A DNA stretch of 64,000 nucleotides from Corythucha ciliata. Its lineage: Eukaryota > Arthropoda > Insecta > Hemiptera > Tingidae. A program made the position numbers and the translations under genes. Position 1 is the first letter of the stretch. Each line of letters begins with the position of its first letter. The stretch lies in the NCBI GenBank assembly GCA_038030265.1, contig CM075942.1, positions 37,662,751 to 37,726,750 on the forward strand, written 5' to 3'. Below, piece by piece: positions 10,949 to 20,426 of this stretch. The notes under the pieces were generated by a model. It saw only the letters and a program-made list of their open reading frames with translations. It was not told where the DNA came from and searched no databases.

Positions 10949-13655
10949 CCCTGGTTTCAAAAGCGGATACTTGCGGAAAACCAAATTTTACAGGAGACGT
11001 AAAAAACTAGTTTTGCTATTGAAACGGTGTATTTTTGAATGTTCAACTACTTTGTGAGACCGTATACGGTCACAGTAGGGGTACCTCCCATGATTGATAT
11101 ATTTTTATTGTTCCTGCCATTAATTATTGCTAATTGAAATTTGCAAGTAGACGGTTTTGAAGCTGAATTTGCAAGTAGCCGGTTTTGAAGCTCAGCTGAA
11201 CTTTTCCTGGCCTTCTGATTGGATCAATGGAATAAAAGAAGCAACAACACTGCATAAAACGAACGAAAATATTTTATTTTTGTTTGACATAGATCATTTT
11301 CAACCTTTATCAGGAACTTTTACCGAACTGACTACAAATTTAAACATACCTCAATGGGGCAATGTGCCGAATTCCTAATGAACAAAATAACTCCTTTTTT
11401 TAAGGTAAAACTTTATTGGTACTTGTTGGTAACCAATGTAATTAAAATTTAATGACGAGAAAAAGTAGGTAAAATGCGGGTACGCTGACAAGATTAGGGT
11501 TAAAAGTTTCGGGTACCAGTTTTACACGTCCACTGGCTCCTCCAGTAATTCTTCGCAGTCGGGCTGATCATCTGCAGCATCAGCGTTGGAACGAAGGTTC
11601 AAGTAAAATTGCAGGTCTTCATTATTCTTCCAGTCCGCTCCATAACGTTTAGCCATAAGATTTTGGATGTCCCTCACTTTTGCTTCGGCTATGGGGTTGC
11701 CCTGGGGAATCTGGGAAGGCCGGATATTTTGCACTTTTTTCCCAGCCTTGAAAATGTTTTTGAAAGCAGCTACTTCAATGTTGTAGTTGGGTTCTCCCTT
11801 AATCACGATACTATTTTGACCGGCTTTCTTGAGAAAAAAACGTTTTGTCGGGTTGAACTTAAAGTGCCATTGCTGCACATTTTTAAGAACCATTTTACTT
11901 TCGGTTTTCCAGTCCAAGTTTTTGCAGTCCAGAGTCCCCAAGCGTTGGATCGTACCATAGTGGCTGTACACTTCGACGTAGTCTTCAGGGGCAATAATCA
12001 CTTCCAATTTCCTGAGCTCTGTTTCAATATTCCCAAAAACCCGGTCGGGAGGGAGAAACGAATGTCCTACCATCGGGAACATGATCTCAACAAGCTCTAA
12101 CTGAGCTGGAGCAAATTTACCGAACCAATACAGCAGCATTGTGATCATGATCGAATTTTTATTCTGGCCGCCACATCCATCAGCCACGAGTCTTAGAATT
12201 TTGACACCATCAGAAAAATTAGTGTTCATCAATCGGTGGAAAACAGCCGAGGCGATTTCGTTTGCTCCTTTCGAAAAAATGGTCTCGTTCCATACGTAAA
12301 TAAACACATTCTCTTTCTTGAGGGGTGCTTTCGAATTACCACAAACTATGGTGAAGTTGTATGTAGAAATTTTTCTGCTATAATAAGCGGCTTGGTCCGG
12401 AATCTTAGGGAGCATTTGATTTTTCTGACAGTCAAACGTCATAACGACCGTGTCTGCTTTATTCTCCTTCAATTTAGTATAAAAAGCCTTAGCTTTAGCT
12501 TTATGCATCGTTAACTCAGTTTGGAGCTTATTTTTTTTGTCAATATCTCCCTCGGCTTTGATTTTCTCAGCAAACTGGGTGCACGTTGAGCATGTATCGG
12601 TGCGAGGGGAGCCAAATCCAAGGTTGTAATGGGAGTTGAAAACGTTGCGAAAGTAGCACTCTTTCACAAGCAAATCTGCATCATCACATTGCTCTTGGTA
12701 CATTCGCCACATTTTGGCAATCGAGAGGTCACTGGGCAAATATTTCCGAGCCACGGTTTGACTGCGACAGTAGTGACTTTCAGAGCACCAGAAACGCTCA
12801 ATGTATGCTTTAACAGCTCGAAGTTTTTCAGCATTTAGGTACGACTTTCTGTCGCCCCCTCTTGTCTCAGATGGCATTGTGCCTTTGGTGTGATGTCTCT
12901 TGACAACGCCAAGTACGCGATCTTTTTTGATCCCAAGTATGGTCAGAAACATGTGTTTACAGACTTGCATGGTCCCATCACGACGAGTTGGTATGAAAAA
13001 CGTAGTGACCACCAAGTCCTTTCGATTGGCAGCAACCCCAGCTTGGCGATGAGGTTCGGAACTTTTCGTGTATTTCAAGATGAACGAGTCCTGATCAAGT
13101 TTGGTAGGGTGAGAATAAAATTTGTGGCGGAATGAGGTGGCGTCGGCCACATCTACTTGAGTGCACTTGAACTGTTTTGTCTTAGGGTGATTACAAGCTG
13201 GTAATGCCGGCAAATTCGGTTGTACTGGACAATACCGTTCCCTCTTCTCTTGATTCCGCTTCCATCGATCCTCATTACGCTTCCTCTTCCTCGCGAATTG
13301 CGGCTCCACCTCCGTAGGATGAACATTCATTTCACTTCACGATACAAAACTGAACCAAATGACTTCGCGAACTGAACAAACAGACGGAGAGGCGCTTCAA
13401 ACTAATGTAAACAACAGTAACAACACCTGTTGACAGTAACCTCACTGGCTCTGCCAACGAGCGGACAAACTCTCAACTTATGAAATGTCCGGTTTTGAAA
13501 CTGAGGCAGACCTTCTCGCCCCATTTCAAGGTGGAAAGAAGCGGTTTTTGAACGTAATATTGGGCAGGCAGATAGGCCTTACGATTCTCTACAAGATTGA
13601 CGAAAAAAAAAGAAAATCGAATTTTTTGCAAGTATCCGGTTTTGAAACTAGGGGC
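10949..13655 (-). mobile_element. 2.7-kb DNA transposon encoding the 602-residue transposase-like protein
   Basis: The left end (10949-10975) and right end (13628-13654) are inverted repeats sharing TTTCAAAA-CGGATACTTGC, with only a few mismatches. Copies of the same motif in subterminal position lie at about 11142, 11171 and 13488, as expected for transposase-binding sites. The second copy of the host repeat has only a few bases (around 28907-28913) where this element sits, so it records the empty site. The exact end bases and TSD are unresolved because the two host copies differ by about three bases at the junction. Confidence 0.85.
11522..13330 (-). CDS. Transposase-like protein, 602 aa (insect DUF7869-type family, name tentative)
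   Basis: This is an intact single-exon frame on the minus strand. Residues about 13-31 are rich in Arg/Lys and look like a nuclear localisation signal. Residues 115-170 resemble the helix-turn-helix-like region common to this family (CKHMFLTILGI, then TRGGDRK). A DTCSTC pair at 246-250 may bind zinc. The C-terminal half has the pattern of an RNase H-fold nuclease: FDCQKN with D300, a WNE motif at 348-350, DGCGGQNKN with D384, and GHSFLPPDRVFGNIE with H423, D429 and E436. I read these acidic residues as candidate catalytic positions; that is inference. The ORF occupies most of a TIR-flanked 2.7-kb element, which supports a transposase role (cut-and-paste of its own element, in the nucleus). 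The start is the first ATG after stops and gives the basic N-terminus. Large overlapping frames on the opposite strand are shadows. Confidence 0.85.
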   Translation of the reverse strand: MNVHPTEVEPQFARKRKRNEDRWKRNQEKRERYCPVQPNLPALPACNHPKTKQFKCTQVDVADATSFRHKFYSHPTKLDQDSFILKYTKSSEPHRQAGVAANRKDLVVTTFFIPTRRDGTMQVCKHMFLTILGIKKDRVLGVVKRHHTKGTMPSETRGGDRKSYLNAEKLRAVKAYIERFWCSESHYCRSQTVARKYLPSDLSIAKMWRMYQEQCDDADLLVKECYFRNVFNSHYNLGFGSPRTDTCSTCTQFAEKIKAEGDIDKKNKLQTELTMHKAKAKAFYTKLKENKADTVVMTFDCQKNQMLPKIPDQAAYYSRKISTYNFTIVCGNSKAPLKKENVFIYVWNETIFSKGANEIASAVFHRLMNTNFSDGVKILRLVADGCGGQNKNSIMITMLLYWFGKFAPAQLELVEIMFPMVGHSFLPPDRVFGNIETELRKLEVIIAPEDYVEVYSHYGTIQRLGTLDCKNLDWKTESKMVLKNVQQWHFKFNPTKRFFLKKAGQNSIVIKGEPNYNIEVAAFKNIFKAGKKVQNIRPSQIPQGNPIAEAKVRDIQNLMAKRYGADWKNNEDLQFYLNLRSNADAADDQPDCEELLEEPVDV

Positions 13656-13937
13656 CTCACTTCTGACCTACACATACAAGATGGCAAAAAAATGCCCGTG
13701 AGTAACATGGAAGTGAAAGAGGTTTGTTTTCGGCAACTTTGTAGTCAATTCGCTTGAAAATTGAACGAGAAATCTTAACAAAATAGTTACAAAATTCCAG
13801 GACCAATTGTTTCGAGTTTAATAATGAAAATATTATTCCACTACGGGAAGAGCAGGCCTGGAAAATGATTTACCTTCAAAACAAAGGTCATACTCGCGTT
13901 TTTCATGCCAAGAAACAACTAGATTTAGATTACTATG

Positions 13938-14560
13938 TAAATCTGTGGCGAATAATTTTTAACGCAGTCACGTCAAATCTATCACCTCCCACAATTGTCT
14001 CTTAATCTCAGTTTTTTTTTAGTACAAATATTTGCAATTAAGATACAAAGGGGCTCTAGAGGCCTTTTTTTGCAATTTCGACCGTCATTTTTGGCTACTG
14101 GTCCTTTTGCGCTAAAAACGACGATTTTGGCCACAAAAAAAGTTGCATATTTTCGGCAATATTGTGGTCAATTCGCAAGAAAATTTCACGAGGAATCCGA
14201 AAAAAATATCAAAAAAATTCTGGAGTCACTTGTTCTGAAGTTATAAAAAAAAAATCTGTGGCGAACAATTTTTGACGTAATCACGCCAAATCGATCTCCT
14301 CCCACAATTTTCTCTTATTCTCAGTTTTTTTTGGGTACAAATATTTGCAATTAAGATACAAAGGGACTCTAGAAGCCCTTTTTTGCAATTTCGACCGTTT
14401 TTTGCTACTGGTCCTTTTTCGCTAAAAACGACGATTTTGGGCAGAAAAAAAGTTGCATTTTTTCGACAATATTGTGGTCAATTCGCAAGGAAATTTCACG
14501 AGGAATCCAAAAAAAATATCAAAAAAATTCTGGAATGACTCGTTCTGAAGTTATATCCAA
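13938..14560. repeat. Two tandem units of about 300 bp
   Basis: Unit 1 (about 13938-14256) and unit 2 (about 14257-14560) share long runs, such as atttgcaattaagatacaaa and the segments around ggtcaattcgcaag. Both units are preserved in the inverted copy at about 28015-28650, so the tandem duplication predates the spread of the repeat. Confidence 0.8.
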
Positions 14561-14867
14561 AAACGACATTTCGGTACGGGGAGAACATGTCCGATAAATG
14601 ATTTTTTCTCTATACAAAGGTCAGATTTGTGCTTCTCATATTAATAAATAGCCAGGTTTTCATTTTCATGCAATTTATCGAAAAAAAAAGCGACAGACCG
14701 ACAGACCGCCAGACCGACGGCATGCCAAAAACCGCTTTTTTCAACTTTTTTGAGGTTGTACATTATGAATGTGATGTCAGCTCGGACTCGATTTTTTTCA
14801 CGAACACCACACTTCCATTCCCGTAGGGAACATGGAAGTAAAAACCAAACTTGACTTCTCAGAGACA

Positions 14868-15040
14868 CAAATAAATGTACGCGCTAGTAAAACCACAAAC
14901 TTGCCGTCTAGATGTCGTCTAAATTTTAGAAAAATAAAATCAGCGAACCTGCCATCCTTAGGAATTCGAAAAAACCCGATCACGCCACCAGCTTCATACA
15001 TCGACGAACATCCAGGAACGATACATTTTTCGTGGCCCAT
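14868..15040 (-). pseudogene. THAP zinc-finger domain fragment
   Basis: Reading leftward from an ATG at about 15040, the peptide starts MGHEKCIVPGCSSMYEAGG and continues to FFRIPKDGRF. The C-x4-C pair followed by the F-x-R-x-P-K-D pattern is the N-terminal half of a THAP domain, the DNA-binding module of P-element/Kolobok transposases and of host THAP proteins. The downstream C-x2-H half is missing and the frame runs into the end of the 10490-14840 repeat. It is most likely a leftover exon of a transposase or a broken host gene. Confidence 0.6.
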
Positions 15041-15059
15041 TTTGCGGAACAACAATATG

Positions 15060-15738
15060 TTCGAAACAAATAATTAAAAATAAAATATAATCGAATTTGC
15101 TCAACTTCGCACACGTCTCAAAAGTGACAGCGTCAGCTTGGAGTGAATGGAGTGGAAATGGTGGAAATGCAAAGTTTCACAAATTTATTCGCCCAACTCA
15201 AAGTCATATGAAAAACCAAGTCATTAAACTTTGTATTGTTTGTATGTTAAAAAAAGGAAGCGGTTCGTGGGTTGGGATTTTTGCTCCCGATACGTTGCGC
15301 TGCTCTACTAAGAAAGTAGATTACCCGCTAAATTCAAAAATTATACAAAAGTTGAGTGTTGAAAAAAACATATGGTATCAAGATAGATATCACGCTACAG
15401 CTCCAAACCACAAAAAAACATAATAATTTTTGTATTTGGCGGGTTTTCTCCTTTTTTATTCTTAACGGGAGCAAAAATCCCAACCCAAAATAAAAAACAT
15501 TTTTTTCCTCGAGTCTGAGGACTTGGTTTTCCATATGACTTTGGCCCAACTGACATTAATAGGGAGGAGGGCCGCGGGGTATCTTTAAAATGTAATTTAA
15601 AAAACATTTAGAGCTTCCCGTGAATGGCGACCAAACTAAATTTCGTTCCTCGGTTTTCTTACGTATAAGTTTCACTCCCGTGCTTAAATGTTTTTGTTAG
15701 ATGGATATATTGAATAAATCTGTCGCCGGTATTTTAAT
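15060..15738. other. Intergenic, no gene recognised
   Basis: Short frames only. A small inverted similarity (ccaacccaaaataaa at about 15480 with gggttgggatttttgctccc at 15270-15290) suggests another decayed inverted-repeat element. Confidence 0.4.
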
Positions 15739-15852
15739 TAATAAATTAATTAGACTGATATTATCCGGACGACGATGGAAGGGCAACTCGAATCGTGTTG
15801 GGCTATGCCCTTCCATCGTCGTCCGGATAATATCAGTCTAATTAATTTATTA
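15739..15852. repeat. Perfect palindrome, 47-bp arms, 20-base loop
   Basis: 15739-15785 is the exact reverse complement of 15806-15852. The arms are AT-rich outside and carry tccggacgacgatggaaggg inside. A diverged half-arm (ccattccatcgtcgtccg) recurs at about 34151-34196. It is probably a foldback-type element. Confidence 0.9.
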
Positions 15853-15964
15853 AATGTTTTTGGTGGGAGTGAACAAATCGAACTATCGAAATGAGCTTTT
15901 CGTCACGCCATTACGAGTAATATTTTTTTAAAAATATGGTTCCCTCGCATTCCTTATGTTTTCA

Positions 15965-16459
15965 GGGGGGTGATTCTGTAACTTGCAAAATTTACGTGTC
16001 GTAAAATGGAAGAAGGGCGAGGGTAGGTACCTCGTTGCCATGGTTTTTACGATACCTAGTGAATTAAACTGCGGAATTTTCACGCGAGAATGTGTGGTCT
16101 CAAAGAAAAAATAATAAATTCTTGACAAATGCGTGGAAAAACCAAGGCAACGGGGTGCATCCTCTCCACCCTCCTTCCCAGTTACGACCAACGATATATA
16201 AACCTGGATTGCTCACAGAAGACTGGAGGGGCGTGGACGGGGCAGGTCGTCCCCTGGTAAACAATCACCCTGTCACTCTCCTTGTGTAGTTATGGCAATA
16301 TGGCACTTATTTTGAAACTCCACCCCCCTCTCATCAACTATGGGAGCTTATTTGATGGCTATTATCAGCTGGTCTTTATCAGCAGTGATGAGCAATCCAG
16401 TTCTTTTATATATCGTTGGTTACGACACGTAAATTTTGCGAGTTACAGAATCACCCCCC
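15965..16459. mobile_element. Inverted-repeat MITE interrupted by a hAT MITE
   Basis: The left arm 15965-16003 (GGGGGGTGATTCTGTAACTT...) is mirrored at 16419-16459 with about two mismatches. The right arm starts exactly at the target duplication of the hAT MITE 16189-16418, so the hAT copy jumped into this element just inside its terminal repeat. Without the insert the element is about 265 bp. Its own TSD is not evident. Confidence 0.8.
16189..16418. mobile_element. hAT-type MITE (CAACGATATATAA family), copy 2, nested
   Basis: A 230-bp element opposite in orientation to 9689-9916 and similar along its length. It is flanked by a perfect 8-bp duplication GTTACGAC (16181-16188 and 16419-16426). 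It is nested inside 15965-16459. Confidence 0.9.
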
Positions 16460-18391
16460 AGATGTCCTGAATCGGAATTGCGAACCTCGCCATAAAAGTG
16501 ATGCAACATATTGAAAATCGGAAAAACTACAAAAAATCCCAATTTCAGATATTTTTTTTTTCAATGCGATATGCAATCAAAGCCGAGATTGAAATAGTTC
16601 ACATTACTTAGTTTCCGACGTATACAGGTAATCTGAATCCAAATATCAATTTTAGGTTTAGGGGCAAATAGCCAGTTTAAGCGGCAAAATTACCAGTTTT
16701 TAATCAAATAACGGTTTTGTTGACAATAAATCGGCAGGGTATACCTACGTTCTAATTAAAGTTTCTGGGAATAAAATGTCAGCTTTTCTAGCCAAATAAT
16801 TATAGTTTCAGGGGAAAGTTTGCCAGATTTAATCCTTTCCGGTTTAAGAATAAGAGTGTCTATAGCGCCAGTGTCTGATACCAAATTTAAAGCTTCAGTT
16901 ATGGAACCAACATTGAGTTTATGAGCTGAAGGACACGATTTATAGCAACACCGATCAAGTTGTAGGGGTTTCCAGATTTATTCTTGAACGTGAGTCAGTC
17001 AATTGTAGGGAGGAATAAAATTAGTAATTAAGGAGGGTGGGAGATCCCAACGAAAAATTGTTATTTCAGCCGCCGTGAATGCATGCTTTTGGAGCAAAAG
17101 TTCAAGTTGCTTGTCTTTTGAAGGTGAAATTTGCTTATTCATATGCAACGGGATCTTGACAGACGCCACCTTCTTATCCAAGTCCATTGAATTTAGGTCA
17201 TCACTCCCCCCCCCCTCTAACCGAAACCTAAACTCCACACCTCTGCGTGATAAGATATAAATTACAGAGCCTCTTTTCTGAAACTCGATTTTGTCGATTC
17301 CAAAAAAAGATTCGTTTTTAATCCATTATTTTTGAAAATATATGACGATGGTCTGAGAGCGGGCGCCACGCCCAAGGGGCGCGCTGGGGTTTTAGCTCGT
17401 CCAGTGACGGGAATGGATCCGGGGGAATCGGGGCCCAGATTCTAATCTCGGTGAACCAAACGAGCTAGATTGACAAGTTGGAAGATTTGTTAAAACACAA
17501 ATCTAGGCTCCTTCGGACACGGCTACAGCTTTATGAATGCATCTTATGTACTTACTATAATTATTACCTACTAAACCTCAAAGTTTAAGCGATCTTACTA
17601 GCAATATCAAGTATACAGAGAGCACAATAGCTCTGGCCTTTGCTTGAATGAAAGCAAAGGTCCCCCTACTCCCTGTAATAGATTACGGACGTAATAGATT
17701 ACGTCCGACTGAATGTAAAATAAAGTGTACCGATCGAAGATTTTATATAGTTATAGGTCTCAAGTTTTCACTGTTTGACAATAAGGAGTTCCCCCTACAA
17801 AAACTTTACAAACGACATACGAAACGGCTTCATCACTGAAAGTAGGACGTGAGAAATTTAATAAACTAATCAAGCCAAAAACAACGTTTTTTCGTACAAA
17901 TTATGCCATAACTCGAGAAGTAATCAACCCACGGACTTGAAGCTGATTTTTATCGACTCAGCACACAAAACTGCATAGGATTAGGTAGTCAACTAGTTTG
18001 GGAATTTTTTTTCATCCAGTTGTTTTTGGTGCTGGATCTAATGCAGTACCTCGATTCTCTAAGATCAATATTGATTGAGTTATGAACGAAAATACCGGGG
18101 AAAACGCGTTTTTTTTTCAATACTTGATGTGCCCTTAAAAAATTGTATAATATTTAGGCAGGACTATATAACCATATTCTCTCATCTTATGTAGTTTTTT
18201 GTGCTCAATTGAATGAGCTGTAGTAGGGATCGCTGGTATCAATACTTTTTGAGTTAACGGACAAATATCTCCAGCTTTTTTAAAGGATTTGTTCTTACAT
18301 TCGTGGGCGTGTCTCAAAAATTATTAACCCCAGCGCTCTCTGTAAACGCTCATTCGATTCAGCTCCAAAAACTACTTCAGAAATGACATCT
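16460..18391. other. Intergenic with decayed repeats
   Basis: No gene recognised. 16640-16830 has a loose periodic character (recurring gccagttt-like blocks). 17355-17470 is a GC-rich patch in AT-rich surroundings. 17870-18140 belongs to a dispersed repeat that recurs at 21310-21430, at 45760-45900 (inverted) and at 48590-48720. Confidence 0.45.
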
Positions 18392-19266
18392 ACGTCAACC
18401 AGGGGCGGATCCATAGGGGGGGTAATGGGGGTAACTACCCCCTCCCCTCCAGGATTTCAGAAAAGTTGATTTTTTAAGAAAGATAGAAAGAATATCACGA
18501 CGATTTCCTGTGCACAAGCGGTGGAATGGCAATCTTATTTGTCGATTCTCTCAGATACAAAGGCTACCCCCTCCCCAGCAATGCCAGTTTCGTAGCCTCA
18601 CCTTTTCATAAAGTGAATCTTCATGAATGAGATCGTGTAGAATTTTTTCGTGTTGAGAAATGAATCCTTAATGTAAAGGGCTGCGTCCGTCCTGTTTTCG
18701 AAGAAAATCAAATGCACCTTAACTTTTTGCAGGGTACTAGGGTAGAAAACTCGTGTGACATCCTTATACATCCTGAATCAACACCCCAAAATGGCATTAA
18801 CTCTGGAATTGTGTCTCTAACAAGTTACCTGGCTGCTGGTCTATAAATGTGGAGGGTTGTTTGAATTCTAATGGAAATTCAGCGCTCTACAACGTAAGCC
18901 GGATTTTCTAGCAGCGCAAAACGCTCAGCGCAACGTCATTTAAATTGTTTCCCAGTCGAAAAGTGAACATGTAGTAACTAGGAATAAATGTCAAATATGC
19001 TGCGCTCGCTAAGCGTTTTGTGCCGCAATAGGAAAACCCAGCTTTACGGGAAATTTCCTTGGAACGCGTACTTTTTGAGTTACAGGCAAACAAATTCGGG
19101 TTTTCGGTCTTTGTAATGGTGAAATTTCGGTGGAAAACTCATAAAAATTACTCATTTTCTTTTAGCGTCTAAAAAAAACAAGCGATTTTTTGGCAGAAAT
19201 GACCATTTTTGGGAAAAAGAGTCTCAAAATCATTGGTTTAATCAGCAAAATTGAAACCCATCATCA

Positions 19267-19705
19267 TTAAAAACCCGTTCACAACCAAGGTGACTAAACT
19301 TTCTATAGGTGCCGCAGATCTTCGGCCATTACTGTCCTTCATCACCTACGTCACGAGCAGTCCCAACCGCCTTTGCGCTGGATGCAGTACATTATTAATT
19401 GTTGTTGGGTTGTGATTTTTGAGAATTCATAAACTTCAATTTCAAAATTAACTTGCTCTGCTGCTCTAGCGTGAGCAATCGGGAGTAAAGGACTGCTGGT
19501 GACGTCAGTCCCCACCCCTCCCTCCTGATGGGCAGGGGGAAATCTGCGGCACCTATAGAAATTTTATTCACCTTGGTTCACAACCTCTATGTTTGTGTTG
19601 TGGGGAGTCTAAGCTACCAAACAAATGTACTCCCTCGAAAAATGAAGCATTTTGATAGCACAGACACCACACAACGAAACCATTGCGCTTGTGAACGGGG
19701 CTTAA
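19267..19705. mobile_element. TTAA-flanked MITE, interrupted by a hAT MITE
   Basis: TTAA at 19267-19270 and 19702-19705 flank inverted ends resembling CCCGTTCACAAC, continuing as imperfect TIRs on both sides (tgtttgtgttgtgg / ttcgttgtgtgg). A hAT MITE (19286-19575) lies 15 bases inside the left end. TTAA target sites are used by piggyBac and Kolobok-type elements. Confidence 0.7.
19286..19575. mobile_element. hAT-type MITE (CAAGGTGAC family), complete nested copy
   Basis: A 290-bp element with termini CAAGGTGACTAAA and inverted TTTATTCACCTTG. It is flanked by GTTCACAAC on both sides (19277-19285, 19576-19584), which is 9 matching bases; 8 is expected, so one match may be chance or the end may carry an extra C. 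The interior is inverted relative to the copy at 23541. Confidence 0.88.
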
Positions 19706-19763
19706 AGACTCATGTAAAGCGGTACTTTGAATGTGAAGGCTCACCAAAGCATCCAAAGATATC

Positions 19764-19985
19764 GCTCCGGCAGCTGGCTGTCGAATAGAGTGGATTTCAC
19801 TACTAATATGTGTACGATTTTCGGCGTTATTAGTAAATTAGGCATTATGAGCGGAAATGGCTAAATAAAAGTAGAGAGCCACTCTGAGTGGTAACTTTTG
19901 TCGAATAATAGCAAATTAACTAAAAACGTCGAAATTCGTTGTAGTAAATGCACTCTATTTGACAGCCAGCTGCAGGGGCGACATT
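19764..19985. mobile_element. Short MITE with GGCAGCTGGC ends
   Basis: About 40-base inverted ends: tcgctccggcagctggctgtc near 19764 mirrored by gacagccagctgcaggggcg near 19968, followed inward by a shared agtg-atttcactac-type segment. Related ends occur singly at 25478, 55515 and 61885. Confidence 0.7.
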
Positions 19986-20269
19986 TTTTTATACTTTGGT
20001 GGGCGTTCACAGTCAGTTCCATTCAAAGTCCCTCTGTCGGTGAGGTTTTCATGACGTTTAGCATATTGAAATTCGCAAGGATTGTTTGAATTTTGCAGAT
20101 CAAAAAAGCGATTTTGAAGAAAAAAATCACTCTTTTCTTCTTTAAAAAAAATTGTCATTTTTGCTGGAAAATTGCCAATTAATTGAACTAATGCTCATGA
20201 GTAATTTTGAATGGGACACGTCGAAGACGTTTCTCTGATCCATGGAAAGTCGACAGGCGCATATTTAGT

Positions 20270-20426
20270 ATTCGCCTTGATCATAATTCAGGCAGCGCAG
20301 CAGTTGGCCATTTTGGGAAACAGTTGTTGTGGATGATTACCATTAGAAACTAGTAGAAGACTGCCCACATGAGCTAGTTCCCAAGTGGCCAACGACAGCG
20401 CTGCCCGAATTATGAAATAGGCGAAT
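20270..20426. mobile_element. 157-bp inverted-repeat MITE
   Basis: Arms of about 45 bases with the shared core cataattc-ggcagcgc and ttggcca. Arms are imperfect and begin ATTCGCC on both sides. No TSD assigned. Confidence 0.75.

Larger units (their letters stand above)
10490..14840. mobile_element. 4.35-kb repeat with ACTTCCATGTTCCC ends, carrying another transposon
   Basis: The ends read ACTTCCATGTTCCC (10490) and the reverse complement (to about 14840). Most of the unit recurs inverted at 27728-29815, matching over 10490-10948 and 13656-14840. The 10949-13655 part is absent from the second copy and is a separate DNA transposon inserted here. The right part holds two tandem 300-bp units. 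No ORF belongs to the outer repeat itself, so it is probably non-autonomous. Target duplications of the outer repeat are not resolved. Confidence 0.75.

Noticed and set aside
11609..12100. 163-codon plus-strand frame
   Set aside because: Antisense shadow of the 602-codon transposase-like ORF.
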